NCBI RefSeq assembly: GCF_025628985.1 | Contig: NZ_JAOTEM010000001.1 | Span: 682,001-746,000, forward strand | Length of the DNA: 64,000 nt | Reading direction: 5' to 3' | Source of the DNA: Chryseobacterium edaphi | GTDB taxonomy: Bacteria > Bacteroidota > Bacteroidia > Flavobacteriales > Weeksellaceae | In this document: positions 35,999 to 45,126 of the stretch, piece after piece | How positions within the stretch are numbered: the stretch's first letter is position 1 | How the letters are laid out: each line of letters opens with the position of its first letter | Translations under genes and position numbers: made by a program | The notes under the pieces: generated by a model | What the model was told of the DNA's origin: nothing | The model's input: only the letters and a program-made list of their open reading frames with translations | The model's database searches: none

Positions 35999-37003
35999 AT
36001 GGAATCACAGGAAAAACGAATCTTAATTATCGGCGGTTATGGACAGGTGGGAAGCAACATAGCGCGGCTGATCAGAAAATCGGACAGTAAAATTAAACTC
36101 ATTCTTGCAGGCAGAAATCCTCAAAACGGTAAACTGCTTGCCACGGAATTAGGTAACGCTGAAACGGCTCAAATTAATCTGGAGAAAGGATTTAACTTAG
36201 ATCAATTTCATAAAATTGATCTTATCATATCAGCATTAGGAGACGAAAGTAATATACTGAGAGAAACTTCTATTGCCAAAGGTATTGCCTGCATTACAGT
36301 AAGCGAATTGGCTGACCAAATTTCTCCTACGGCATTTCTGAGCCTGCATAAAAAAATAACAGCTCCGGTAGTCTTTGCGGGTCATTGGCAGGCAGGGCTG
36401 CTGACACTTGTTGTTAGGCAACTGGCTGAAAAATTTAGCCATATTGAAACTGTAGAGACAGCCGGGCTATATGATGAGAAAGATCCTGTAGGACCGCTGG
36501 TCACAAACGAGGTGACAGGTTTTGTAGGCAGGGCACTGATGCGTAAGGACGGAAAATGGCTGCATGTAGAATCTAAAGCCAATACAAGAATGATTAAACT
36601 CTTCGATGGTACGTCAATAGTGGGTCATCCAATGGGGACCCTTGATGTTCCCAGTATCGCTGCACTTACAGGTGCTGAAAACATACGGTTCGATTTCATT
36701 GTTGGAAATTCGATAGGCACCAATAATGGTTTGGAAGCTTCACATGATCTCTATATTGAAATTGAAGGTATATTGCTGTCCGGTGAAAAGACTAAACTTC
36801 GCACCATAGTTTCGGGATCAAAAGGAAATTCTCATCTCACTGCTGTCGGAGTCTATCTTATTACAGAAAATATACTGGGTCTAAACGGAAAATCCACACA
36901 AAAAATAGGGGGTCTGTATCTTCCTGAAACTATAGTATCAGAGGACGACATCATCAAGCGTTTATCAGAATTCGGAATTCACACGATTGAAGATGCTTCT
37001 TAA
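35999..37003 (+). CDS. saccharopine dehydrogenase-like NAD(P)-binding oxidoreductase
   Basis: 334 residues. N-terminal Rossmann motif IIGGYGQVGSNIARL, followed by the LAGRNP region typical of saccharopine-dehydrogenase-like reductases. The physiological substrate is unknown; most such paralogues are not lysine-pathway enzymes. It is divergent from a TetR gene with palindromic operators and is followed 32 bases later by a SnoaL-like gene, suggesting an inducible response to a small molecule. A paralogue, also near a TetR gene, lies at 56738-57736. Confidence 0.82.
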   Translation: MESQEKRILIIGGYGQVGSNIARLIRKSDSKIKLILAGRNPQNGKLLATELGNAETAQINLEKGFNLDQFHKIDLIISALGDESNILRETSIAKGIACITVSELADQISPTAFLSLHKKITAPVVFAGHWQAGLLTLVVRQLAEKFSHIETVETAGLYDEKDPVGPLVTNEVTGFVGRALMRKDGKWLHVESKANTRMIKLFDGTSIVGHPMGTLDVPSIAALTGAENIRFDFIVGNSIGTNNGLEASHDLYIEIEGILLSGEKTKLRTIVSGSKGNSHLTAVGVYLITENILGLNGKSTQKIGGLYLPETIVSEDDIIKRLSEFGIHTIEDAS

Positions 37004-37035
37004 ATTTATTCAAATCTAATCTATTCAACTTCATT

Positions 37036-37476
37036 ATGAAAAAATTATTAATCATTATAACAGTTTTGCTGATGATCAATCTTGATGCACAGGCAAAAAA
37101 TAATAACAATCTAAAACAACAGAAAAATATGAACAACACAGCAATCCTGCACACAGCCAATGAATTTGTATCAAAAGGCAATTACGAAAGTTTTTTAGCA
37201 TACTGTACCACTGATACCAAATGGGTATTTGTCGGCGAGCGTATCCTTCATGGTAAAGAAGAGGTTCGGGCATATATGAAAGAATTTTACATTGAACCAC
37301 CGGTATTTGATGTGGAACTGGCAATCGAAGAAGGTGATTTCGTTACCGTAACAGGTAACATCAGATTAAAAAATAAGAATGGAAAATATGAACACTTCAA
37401 TTATTGCGATATCTGGCGTTTCGAAAATGGAAAAATTGCCGAGCTGAAAGCATTCGTGATAGAAAAGAAACCTTAA
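37036..37476 (+). CDS. secreted SnoaL/NTF2-like protein
   Basis: 146 residues. A hydrophobic N-terminus (LLIIITVLLMINL) ending DAQA looks like a signal peptide, but an internal ATG at 37129 (MNNTAILHTANEF) would give a cytoplasmic version. The rest is a SnoaL-like cone fold, with the DIWRFENGKIAELKAF motif near the C-terminus. Such proteins are isomerases, hydrolases or binding proteins; the function here is unknown. Second gene of the TetR-controlled operon. Confidence 0.72.
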   Translation: MKKLLIIITVLLMINLDAQAKNNNNLKQQKNMNNTAILHTANEFVSKGNYESFLAYCTTDTKWVFVGERILHGKEEVRAYMKEFYIEPPVFDVELAIEEGDFVTVTGNIRLKNKNGKYEHFNYCDIWRFENGKIAELKAFVIEKKP

Positions 37477-37583
37477 GTAGTGATCTATCAAGGTTGATTC
37501 CCATTTTAAGTTGAAAATTTTTTCGGCCCGTATAGGTAAACCTGCAACTAGCTGGGGAATAAGATGCAACTTAGCATTCGATG

Positions 37584-37617
37584 AACTCCTGAAAACTTAC
37601 ATTTTCGGGAGTTTTTG
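37584..37617 (+). terminator. Rho-independent terminator after 37476
   Basis: ACTCCTGAAAA pairs with TTTTCGGGAGT, one T-G pair, seven-base loop, followed by a T tract. Confidence 0.82.
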
Positions 37618-37739
37618 TATTTATAATACAAATGAAAATAAAAATCTGCTATAAAGCAGACCCAAAGCAAGACTGGGTACATCCGATATTTAAAATAATG
37701 AAAATATACTATTATTTTATACTATATGTAAGCAAGTTT

Positions 37740-38153
37740 TCAAAGGCTTTCTTTGTATAATTTTGTCAGTTGAGACTCCCATTTGGAAGACCACTCAAGA
37801 AGAGCCATTAGAGGATCTGCTGTGCTTTTACCAAATTCCGTCAATTGGTATTCTACTTTTGGCGGAACTATTGGAAATGCTTTTCGTGTTACCATCCCAT
37901 AGCCGATCAAAATTTTCAGAGTCTGGGTGAGCATCTTAGGAGATATCCCATCAATTTGCTTTTGCAGTTCACTGTTACGTTTGGTTCCCTGCATCAATGC
38001 CATTAAAACAAGTAGAGTCCATTTATTCGCAATCAAGGTTAATGACTGATTAAGGATACAACTTTCATCCAGGTTGGATTTTAGATGCAATGCCTGCTGC
38101 AATTTAAAATAATTATCATCTTTTTCTGCTTGATTGATGTTGATTGGGTCCAT
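37740..38153 (-). CDS. HxlR family transcriptional regulator
   Basis: 137 residues with the winged-helix pattern of HxlR: a Cys near the N-terminus (ESCILNQ), ANKWTLLVLMALMQG, the recognition region ISPKMLTQTLKIL and the wing with VEYQLTEFGKS. Members often sense aldehydes, quinones or redox state. It is divergent from the SnoaL-NmrA pair, with a palindrome between them. Confidence 0.9.
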   Translation of the reverse strand: MDPININQAEKDDNYFKLQQALHLKSNLDESCILNQSLTLIANKWTLLVLMALMQGTKRNSELQKQIDGISPKMLTQTLKILIGYGMVTRKAFPIVPPKVEYQLTEFGKSTADPLMALLEWSSKWESQLTKLYKESL

Positions 38154-38164
38154 TTCTAACTTTT

Positions 38165-38181
38165 AAGTGCTTACAGCACTT
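38165..38181. promoter_or_regulatory. candidate HxlR operator
   Basis: AAGTGC-TTACA-GCACTT, a perfect 6-bp inverted repeat with a 5-bp centre, 12 bases upstream of the HxlR start and just upstream of the divergent promoter. Confidence 0.65.
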
Positions 38182-38193
38182 TAGGGTGCCTTC

Positions 38194-38224
38194 TTGCAAA
38201 TATATATAAATGATCATAGCTTTG
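38194..38224 (+). promoter_or_regulatory. promoter of the SnoaL-NmrA pair
   Basis: TTG at 38194-38196, 20-bp spacer, TAGCTTTG at 38217-38224; the ATG is 22 bases further on. Confidence 0.7.
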
Positions 38225-38246
38225 TTATTAATAAAGAGAGAATTAA

Positions 38247-38690
38247 ATGGAAAAAACAGAAGGTTACAAAATTCTGAATGATTTGCTGCGCGCATTTAAT
38301 CAGGATACAGATACGGTATTGGAATTATTCAATTCAGAATCAACAATTGAATATCCATACGCAAAGGAAATGGGTCTTCCTTATCAGCTGACGAAAGATG
38401 ACTATCGAAAACATCTCGATAATATGCTGGGACAAATGCCCGATATCTTGTTCACCGGTATTAAAGTGGATGCTTTACAGGAAGCGGATTGGTACTGGGG
38501 AGAGTTTCAGGGAGAAACTACAGTGCCACACTCAGGTGCAGTCTACAAGCAAAATTACGTAGTCAATTTTAAGCTGGAAAACGGAAAGTTCAGTATCTAC
38601 AAGGAATATTGGAATGTCCTGCCGGTTTTGCAGTCCTTGATGGCAAAAGAAGAAGCTCATCGTATCATCGACAATTCAGTAAAACAATAA
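38247..38690 (+). CDS. SnoaL-like/NTF2-fold protein
   Basis: 147 residues, cytoplasmic. Small alpha+beta barrel pattern with LLRAFNQDTDTVLELF at the N-terminus and a C-terminal strand containing GKFSIYKEYWNVLPVL. Substrate unknown. It is coupled to the following reductase (one base between stop and ATG) and controlled by the divergent HxlR regulator. Confidence 0.75.
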   Translation: MEKTEGYKILNDLLRAFNQDTDTVLELFNSESTIEYPYAKEMGLPYQLTKDDYRKHLDNMLGQMPDILFTGIKVDALQEADWYWGEFQGETTVPHSGAVYKQNYVVNFKLENGKFSIYKEYWNVLPVLQSLMAKEEAHRIIDNSVKQ

Positions 38691-38691
38691 T

Positions 38692-39573
38692 ATGAAGAAA
38701 ATAGCAGTTGCTGCAGCAACAGGAAATATTGGGAAAAGAGTAGCGCAGCAGATAGCACGTAAGGGCGCAGAAACGGTTTTGCTTGGCCAAAATCCTGAAA
38801 GATTGACACAATTAAATATCAGCAATTCAACTCATGCGGTAGTAGATATCAGCAAAAGTGAGCAGATGATTGAAGCCACAAAAGGTGTAGATGCACTATT
38901 CCTACTTGTTCCACCGGTTTTAGAAACAACAAGTTTGGAAGAATGGTACCGGAAAGTTACCGATGCCGGTATTGCAGCAGTTAATGCAAATAAAATTAAA
39001 AAAGTAGTTCTTATCTCATCTCTCGGGGCGTCTACGACTCCCAATCTTGGAACGGTGAGCTATTGTGGAGCTATGGAAGTAGCATTTGACAGGCTCAGCA
39101 CTAATGTTCTGGCATTAAGGCCGGGATACTTTATGGAAAATTTTGTGCAACAGGCACAAAGCATAATGGAAGAGGGAAAATTCAGCTTCCCTTTCGACGG
39201 TGATCACGACATTCCATTTGTCAGTACAGATGATATTGGTGATGCAGCGGCCCATTACTTGCTTGATGACACTTGGTCTGGCCATTGGAAACTGAATCTG
39301 ATGGGTCCGGAAAATATTACGCTGAAGGATATTGCGGCGCGACTGACAACGCTGACAAAAAAACCTGTAGAATATGTTCAGCAATCTTTTGATGAATTAA
39401 AAGCTCAACTTAAGACCCTGGGTATTACAGAAAAAGTAGTACAGGAATTAGTCGATCTGCACACTGCTCTGGGAGATCCAAATGCCGCCTATGCAACCCC
39501 GCGAACTCCTGAAGTTTCAACGCCCACAAGCTTTGAACAGTTTGCAGAACAGAAACTATTACCTTTACTGTAA
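38692..39573 (+). CDS. NmrA-family NAD(P)-dependent oxidoreductase
   Basis: 293 residues. Glycine-rich AAATGNIGKRVAQQIARKG at the N-terminus, VVLISSLGAST and ALRPGYFMENF as in NmrA/HSCARG-like and quinone-reductase-like atypical SDRs. It may reduce quinones or aldehydes or act as an NADPH sensor; the substrate is unknown. Starts one base after the SnoaL stop, hence same operon. Confidence 0.85.
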   Translation: MKKIAVAAATGNIGKRVAQQIARKGAETVLLGQNPERLTQLNISNSTHAVVDISKSEQMIEATKGVDALFLLVPPVLETTSLEEWYRKVTDAGIAAVNANKIKKVVLISSLGASTTPNLGTVSYCGAMEVAFDRLSTNVLALRPGYFMENFVQQAQSIMEEGKFSFPFDGDHDIPFVSTDDIGDAAAHYLLDDTWSGHWKLNLMGPENITLKDIAARLTTLTKKPVEYVQQSFDELKAQLKTLGITEKVVQELVDLHTALGDPNAAYATPRTPEVSTPTSFEQFAEQKLLPLL

Positions 39574-39695
39574 AGTCGGAAAAGCTTTTACAATTAAAAA
39601 TAAATCATTGATCAAGATCTTTAAAGGTTGTCACTGGCAGCTTGAATGCAAGATTAATTGAATACTACCTTATAAAATAATAATTATATTTGATA

Positions 39696-40064
39696 ATGAA
39701 AAATATCACTGCACTTATCCTATGTCTAGCATGCGCCGTTGTGGCTTTTCTGGTCTTGGGGTTTAATTACTTTGCCTTGTATCAATTGCTACCGATCGCT
39801 ATTTTTTACGTTTTTCAACTGACAGTTTTTAAGAAAATAAATCGTTCTGATACAGCAGCTTTTATCTGTTATATTTTGGCCGGATTGATATTGTTGGTAT
39901 TTCCACTAACAGCACAACTTATGTGGTATTTTGACATCAATAATCTCGCTTCAAAATCATCTACGAGCGGCTTACTTTTCGTCTGGCTACCAATTTACGC
40001 TGTTCTTTCAGGTATTATAATATGTTCACTTGCTTGGATAATGAGCAGAAAATCGGGAAGGTAA
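39696..40064 (+). CDS. small integral membrane protein, four helices
   Basis: 122 residues from ATG 39696 (a TTG two codons earlier is possible). Four hydrophobic segments are visible, at about residues 5-22, 26-42, 52-72 and 88-110, with a basic C-terminus (SRKSGR). No family recognised and no functional motif. Isolated between the NmrA gene and a convergent gene. Confidence 0.6.
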   Translation: MKNITALILCLACAVVAFLVLGFNYFALYQLLPIAIFYVFQLTVFKKINRSDTAAFICYILAGLILLVFPLTAQLMWYFDINNLASKSSTSGLLFVWLPIYAVLSGIIICSLAWIMSRKSGR

Positions 40065-40186
40065 GAAGAGTATTTACAGTGCAATAATATTTTTATATAT
40101 ACTATCATCATAAGAGGTGTTAAAAAAGATTTGTGAAGGATGCTGTAAATCTCAGGCGAATAGTCTGCTAATTTAGCATATAATTA

Positions 40187-40229
40187 AAGGGGGTGGTTCA
40201 GAAGAAGATAAGTACTGAATTACTCCCTT
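40187..40229 (+). other. 15-bp intergenic hairpin
   Basis: AAGGGGGTGGTTCAG (40187-40201) pairs fully with CTGAATTACTCCCTT (40215-40229) if three G-U pairs are allowed; loop of 13. The wobble pairs exist only on the plus strand. It lies between convergent genes, so it may terminate transcription, although the U tract is poor (CTTTGTTG). Confidence 0.5.
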
Positions 40230-40274
40230 CTTTGTTGACTTGACAAATATAGATTTGTATAGCGCAGCTAGAAT

Positions 40275-40982
40275 TTAATGGGTTGAATGCAGTTTTACTT
40301 TTTTAAGAATCTGAAGTCTTTCATTACTTTGATACCAGTCGTGAAAGACAAAATCCAGTTCTGTAATCTCAAAAGATCCAAAATAATGATCTCTGTACTT
40401 TTCTATGATTTCAAAGTATGATTGCGGATCCTTAAGATGTTGCATGAATCTCACTACCGTAAAATGTGCTGTTTTTAATATGTATCTCGAATCTAATGAA
40501 TCTTTGATCTTAGAGTTTTTAAAAGCATGTTTGATATTTTCCCTCATGGATTGCAAGCTCCCACTCTCATCAAAACCTTGTATCATAACAGCACCTGTGG
40601 AACAGGTAACACCCTGTAACGATATCGAAAATTTTTTGTGGTTTTTTAAAGCGTCGCTGATGATATTTGAATAATGTTCAATATCAATTTGTTCCATTTT
40701 GAAACCGTCATATGCTGTAATGATCGATAGTATAGTAATATGCAGATCAGTTTTGGGCTGATAGTATTGTCTACTGTCGAGCTTTTGCATTTCGTCTTGA
40801 AATCTTTCTATTTGATTTGCTGTATTGCTATCAGGACGAAGAATAATACTTAGACCACGCCGGTGATCATTTTTTTGATCAAGCAAGTTTTGGTCAATAT
40901 CAATTTCTCCAGCTCGTACAAGGTGCTTTGAACTGTGATATAATTGATTGTAGATTTCCTGCGATTCACTTATACTGCTCAT
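40275..40982 (-). CDS. 2H phosphoesterase superfamily protein (LigT-like)
   Basis: 235 residues with the two HxT motifs that define the 2H fold: LHITILS in the first half and AHFTVVRF in the second, about 100 residues apart. Relatives are 2'-5' RNA ligase/cyclic phosphodiesterases acting on cyclic phosphates of RNA or nucleotides; the exact substrate cannot be told. Downstream of the broken epoxide hydrolase gene on the same strand. Confidence 0.78.
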   Translation of the reverse strand: MSSISESQEIYNQLYHSSKHLVRAGEIDIDQNLLDQKNDHRRGLSIILRPDSNTANQIERFQDEMQKLDSRQYYQPKTDLHITILSIITAYDGFKMEQIDIEHYSNIISDALKNHKKFSISLQGVTCSTGAVMIQGFDESGSLQSMRENIKHAFKNSKIKDSLDSRYILKTAHFTVVRFMQHLKDPQSYFEIIEKYRDHYFGSFEITELDFVFHDWYQSNERLQILKKVKLHSTH

Positions 40983-41019
40983 ATTATAATTTTAGATTTC
41001 ATGTTTCAGCTTTTAAAGA

Positions 41020-42156
41020 TTAACTTATTAATATAGTACTTTTGAAAAACCTCTTAATGTCATCGGCTAATAATCTTGGTTGTTTCATTGCTGCAAAATT
41101 TCCTCCCAACGGCATTTCCGTCCAATAAGCAATATTAAAACTTTTTTCAATATAAGACCTTGGTGGGGTTGGAACTTCTTCAGGAAATTTTGCGAAACCC
41201 ACAGGAACTGCTACAAAGTCGTTTTCTCCAAATTGTATCGGATGTTTGCTGTTTTCACTGTATATCCGGATCGATGAGTGGATGCTTTGCGTGATCCAAT
41301 ACAGCGTTATGTTCGCAAGGAGTTCGTCTTTTAAGAAAACGTTATAAATATTACCATCATTATCGCTCCAGTCATTAAATTTTTCTATCATCCAGGCACA
41401 CAGTCCCACAGGCGAATCATTTAATCCGTAAGCCAAAGTTTGAGGTTTTGTGCTTTGAATAATGGAATAGGCGCCTTCTGTGGAAGACCAAATCTCAATA
41501 AGTTTTTGAAATTCCAAGACTTCAGAAGTAACTTGTTCACTGTCTTTCATGTAAGGTTTGTAAGAACTTGAAATGTAATTAAGATGCAAGCCAATTATGT
41601 TGTCAGGGTATTTTAAAGCCAGCCATGTGCTTATTCCCGAACCAATATCGCCACCCTGTGCTCCATATTGATTGTAACCCAATTCAAGCATTAATTTCTG
41701 CCAAAGATCGGCAACAAACTCAGAATTGCATCCATCTACTTTGCTTGCACCGGAATATCCAAAACCAACTATCGATGGAATAACCAGATCAAAAGAGAGA
41801 TCCTTATCTTCTGTTAACATAGGAATCAGTTTTATCATTTCAATAAACGAGCCTGGCCAACCATGCGTAACGATCAGTGGAATGCAATTTTCACCTTTTC
41901 CTTTTACATGTAAAAAATGAATTTCGTGATCATCAATAGTAGCGATAAAATTAGGAAAAGAATTTATTTCTGCCTCCACTGCCCTCCAATCAAAATTATT
42001 AAGCCAGTAATGGCATAATTCTTTTAAAAAAGATTGACTGGTTCCATAACTTCAAAATGAATTGCGAATCTCATCTGTCCAACGGGTGTTTCTGATTCTT
42101 GTCTTCAAGTCGTCAAGGATTTCTTCGGAAGTATGTGCGTAAAATGGCTTTATCAT
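41020..42156 (-). pseudogene. epoxide hydrolase with in-frame TGA at codon 35
   Basis: Read from the ATG at 42156, the sequence gives the epoxide hydrolase N-terminal domain (KPFYAHTSEEILDDLKTRI, TRWTDEI), then TGA at 42054-42052 exactly where the family has the Trp of the WxYGTS motif, then SYGTSQSFLKELCHYW and the full alpha/beta-hydrolase domain to 41020. A single G-to-A change (TGG to TGA) explains it. The remaining domain has HGWPGSFIEM (oxyanion region) and nucleophile Asp in QGGDIGSG. Translation from the internal GTG at 41979 would lack the lid-contacting N-terminus, so the gene is probably dead. Confidence 0.85.
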
Positions 42157-42205
42157 TGCGCTTTTTTATCAAATTTATCGAATGCTAAATTCCAATTTCA
42201 CTGGT

Positions 42206-43006
42206 TTAGAATTCCATTACACTGTCAAGTCCTCTTCTTAATCCTTTAAAGGTTCCGACCTTTTCAATTGCTAAAAGTCCGCCTTTTACATAAGGTTCTG
42301 CACTTGATCCTGAATCGTGACGAATGGACAGTTTTTCATCTTTTAATCCAAAAATTGCTTCAATAGAAATTACATGACCAGGAAGCCTGACAGAATGCAC
42401 TTGAACTTCATTAAGTTTTGCACCGCGACTGGCTTTTTCGCCAATCAGATCTTCTTCAGTAATATAAGGATTTGGTCTCTGAACTTTTGAAAGTCGGTAA
42501 GCCAATTCTCTTGCGGTTCCACTTGGTGAATCTATTTTGTCTTCGTGGGCGTAATCTATAATCTCAAAGTTTGGGATGTATTTTGCTGCCATTTCAGAAA
42601 ACTTTTGAAGCAGCACGACTGTTAAAGCAAAGTTTCCTACAGCCAAAACAGAGGCGTCGTTTTCGTCTATTGTTTTTTCTATTTCTGAATAATCTTCATC
42701 GGTAAGCCCCGAAGTACCGATAACCACATTTTTACCTCTTTTAAGAGAAGAGATGACGTTCTTCAATGCAATGTCTGGCTTAGTATATTCTACCAGTACT
42801 TCAAAATCTACTTCTTTTAGTGCAGTTTCGACATCACCAAAAATTGGAATGTCTGCTGAAGCTAAATTAAGAACAGTACCTAAATTTTCTCCTTTATGTT
42901 TTCTTGAAATTGCACCAACTAATTTCATATTCGGGTGCATAAAAACGCCTTTGCTCAATTCAGAACCTGCCCAACCGGTGCCGCCTGCAATACATACTTT
43001 TATCAT
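42206..43006 (-). CDS. dapB: 4-hydroxy-tetrahydrodipicolinate reductase (DapB-like)
   Basis: 266 residues, the usual DapB length. It reduces the cyclic intermediate of the diaminopimelate/lysine pathway with NAD(P)H. Visible are the nucleotide-binding N-terminus CIAGGTGWAGSEL (more degenerate than the usual GxxGRMG), VIGTSGLTDEDY, and the DKIDSPSGTA catalytic loop with conserved Lys and the PSGTA signature. The HH pair that normally starts this loop is AHE here. Either a functional diverged DapB or a paralogue; whether another dapB exists cannot be seen here. Confidence 0.78.
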   Translation of the reverse strand: MIKVCIAGGTGWAGSELSKGVFMHPNMKLVGAISRKHKGENLGTVLNLASADIPIFGDVETALKEVDFEVLVEYTKPDIALKNVISSLKRGKNVVIGTSGLTDEDYSEIEKTIDENDASVLAVGNFALTVVLLQKFSEMAAKYIPNFEIIDYAHEDKIDSPSGTARELAYRLSKVQRPNPYITEEDLIGEKASRGAKLNEVQVHSVRLPGHVISIEAIFGLKDEKLSIRHDSGSSAEPYVKGGLLAIEKVGTFKGLRRGLDSVMEF

Positions 43007-43145
43007 ATTCGCCGTGTTTTGTTAGTATTTATCCTCTTTTAATTTCTTATATGATAATGATAAGTGTAGCAGAATAAAACTGCTGCAATAATTAATGGTC
43101 AAATTTTTAACTGTCAATTGTCGGGTATCAAAAATAAATAAAATA

Positions 43146-43665
43146 TTAAAAAGAGATAGATAAAAAGCTAAGTTTCCAATGCCAATTGAAAGTTTCTATG
43201 TTAGTTCCTGACCTTATTTTATTAACTACATTCTCTCTCATCCACACTTTAATTGTTGTTAAAGTATAATTTGTTCGTGGTTCAGTATCGTAAAGGCCAT
43301 TACCAATTGCCTTCAGCATTTCAGTTAAAGAGACTGCAAATGCTTCCGATGTATGGTGCTGTTCTAATAGAGTTTTAATATAGTCGTCATTTGAAACCTG
43401 CTGAAAACGGATCGGTTTGCCTGTCAATTCACTGAGTTGAATTGCAATGTCATTACAGCTAATGTCTTCTAGACCCTGAATCGCATATCCTAGTACACCT
43501 GCCCAGGTTTTATCAATCAGAAATTACACAGCTTTCGTCGCAATGTCTTTTACCGCGACTTGTGGCATTTTGTAATTTCCATCAATGGGCAAAAAGAAAG
43601 TTCCAGTTTCTTTTAATGAAGCGGTTTGATACAAAATACTTTCGTAAAATACCGGACAGCGCAAT
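43146..43665 (-). pseudogene. NmrA-family oxidoreductase remnant
   Basis: C-terminal two thirds of an NmrA-like reductase. Reading on the minus strand: LRCPVFYESILYQTASLKET, GTFFLPIDGNYKMPQVAV, KDIATKAV, then a TAA at 43526-43524 where the frame would need Gln, then FLIDKTWAGVLGYAIQGL and LTGKPIRFQQVSNDDY to the end. The N-terminal Rossmann part is missing; at about 43.65-43.69 kb the sequence changes to an unrelated plus-strand remnant. Confidence 0.72.
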
Positions 43666-43983
43666 GTCTTTATTGCTGCAATTGTACTGCATGATCCGTA
43701 TAAAAACGAAATTAGATTGGTTGCACACGAAATTACACATATCTTTCAGCAGAATGACTTTTCGCAATTTGACGCCTTTTCAGCAAAACCCATCACCTTT
43801 GTAAATTCAAAGAGCACAACTGCAGGCAAGTTCAATAAGTACATTTACTATGATTTTAGGCATTTACCTTATCTGTTGCTATATACTTTAGAAGGCAGAA
43901 AGGCAGTGTACTATTACGATAACAGGTTTGAGCGAGAAGCTGGATATTTTTCAACTACATTCAGCGAATGGTCTTTGAAATAA
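43648..43983 (+). pseudogene. C-terminal fragment of an HExxH-containing protein
   Basis: An open frame without an acceptable start encodes HDPYKNEIRLVAHEITHIFQ followed by ~80 residues rich in Tyr/Phe. AHEITH is a zinc-peptidase HExxH motif in a context (HExTHxxQQ) reminiscent of DUF4157-type domains, but the fragment is too short to assign. The 5' part is absent, cut at the junction with the NmrA remnant. Confidence 0.5.
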
Positions 43984-44151
43984 AAAGTTTTTATGAAAAT
44001 TTAAGTTAATCGAACAACTCAGGAGTATTATAATTAGCAGATTGAGTGATTAAGAAATGGAAATTTTCTAAAGTTTGACTTAGAATCCTTACCTGAAGTT
44101 AATTTTAATACTGTTAAATCATATTGAGTAATTCAGGAGTCTTCAGTGATA

Positions 44152-45069
44152 TCAGTTGAATGACTTTCTGAACTCAATCGGTGAAAGGTTAGTTTTAGCT
44201 TTAAATAATTTACTGAATGATTGTGGATAGTCAAATCCCAGATGATAGGCGATTTCTGTGGCTGTGAGATTCGTATTCAAAAGAATATTTTTAGCTCTCT
44301 GTATTATTTTTTCGTGAATATAAAATTGGGTAGTTTGTCCGGTCGTAACCCGAAGCAGATCGCTTAAATAGTTTGCTGAGACATTTAATTTTGAAGACAC
44401 ATAGGCAACTGTAGGCAGCCCCTGCGTTTGTGGAAGATCCTCTGCAAAATACTGATCCAGTAATTTTTCCAGTTTGACCAGCAAATCGTTGTTTGTCAGT
44501 TTTCTGGTAATGAACTGTCGGTTGTAGTAGCGGTTAACATAATTGAGAAGCAGTTCAATATGTGAGACAATGACATCCTGACTGAAATTATCGATAGACG
44601 ACATATATTCGTTATGAATACTTCTCATAATACCTGCAATCATCGTTTCTTCATCTTCTGATAAATGCAGTGCCTCATTCATTTCGTATTTTAAAAATCC
44701 ATATTCAAGAATTTTAGATGCTAATGGATAGGTCTGTAAAAAATCCGGATGGAAAAGTAGCCACCAACCTTTTGGCTTGTTACTTCCTGTATCTTCGACA
44801 GAAATCAACTGTCCCGGACTGCAGAAAATCATAACGCCGTTATCAAAGTCATAAAACTGTTGTCCGTATCTCATCTTTCCTTCAAAATCTTTTTTGATAA
44901 AAATAGAATAGAATTCATTGACAAAACTACCGGATACAGCTTGCTTTGAATGATTTAAAGTACTCAGGTCAATGACGCTGACCAAAGGATGTTTGGGAGA
45001 TGGTATTTCCAGAATGCGATGTACCTGACTGACAGAATTCACATGTTGTGGGGTATTTTTACCTTTCAT
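44152..45069 (-). CDS. AraC family transcriptional regulator
   Basis: 305 residues. N-terminal cupin-like sensing domain, C-terminal double helix-turn-helix with KLNVSANYLSDLLR and TATEIAYHLGFDYPQSFSKLF. It lies 57 bases downstream of an aldo/keto reductase gene on the same strand and probably regulates it. It is a clear paralogue of the broken AraC gene at 54674 (shared NRQFITRK, IAYxxGFxYPQSFxKxF). Confidence 0.9.
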   Translation of the reverse strand: MKGKNTPQHVNSVSQVHRILEIPSPKHPLVSVIDLSTLNHSKQAVSGSFVNEFYSIFIKKDFEGKMRYGQQFYDFDNGVMIFCSPGQLISVEDTGSNKPKGWWLLFHPDFLQTYPLASKILEYGFLKYEMNEALHLSEDEETMIAGIMRSIHNEYMSSIDNFSQDVIVSHIELLLNYVNRYYNRQFITRKLTNNDLLVKLEKLLDQYFAEDLPQTQGLPTVAYVSSKLNVSANYLSDLLRVTTGQTTQFYIHEKIIQRAKNILLNTNLTATEIAYHLGFDYPQSFSKLFKAKTNLSPIEFRKSFN

Positions 45070-45126
45070 AAATTGAAATTGAAGAAAAGGAGACAGAAAA
45101 TTCCGCCTCCCAAAATTAATAAATTT

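Noticed and set aside
39685..39692. TATATTTG as promoter of the small membrane protein gene
   Set aside because: It ends three bases before the ATG and has no -33 partner, so it is probably chance.
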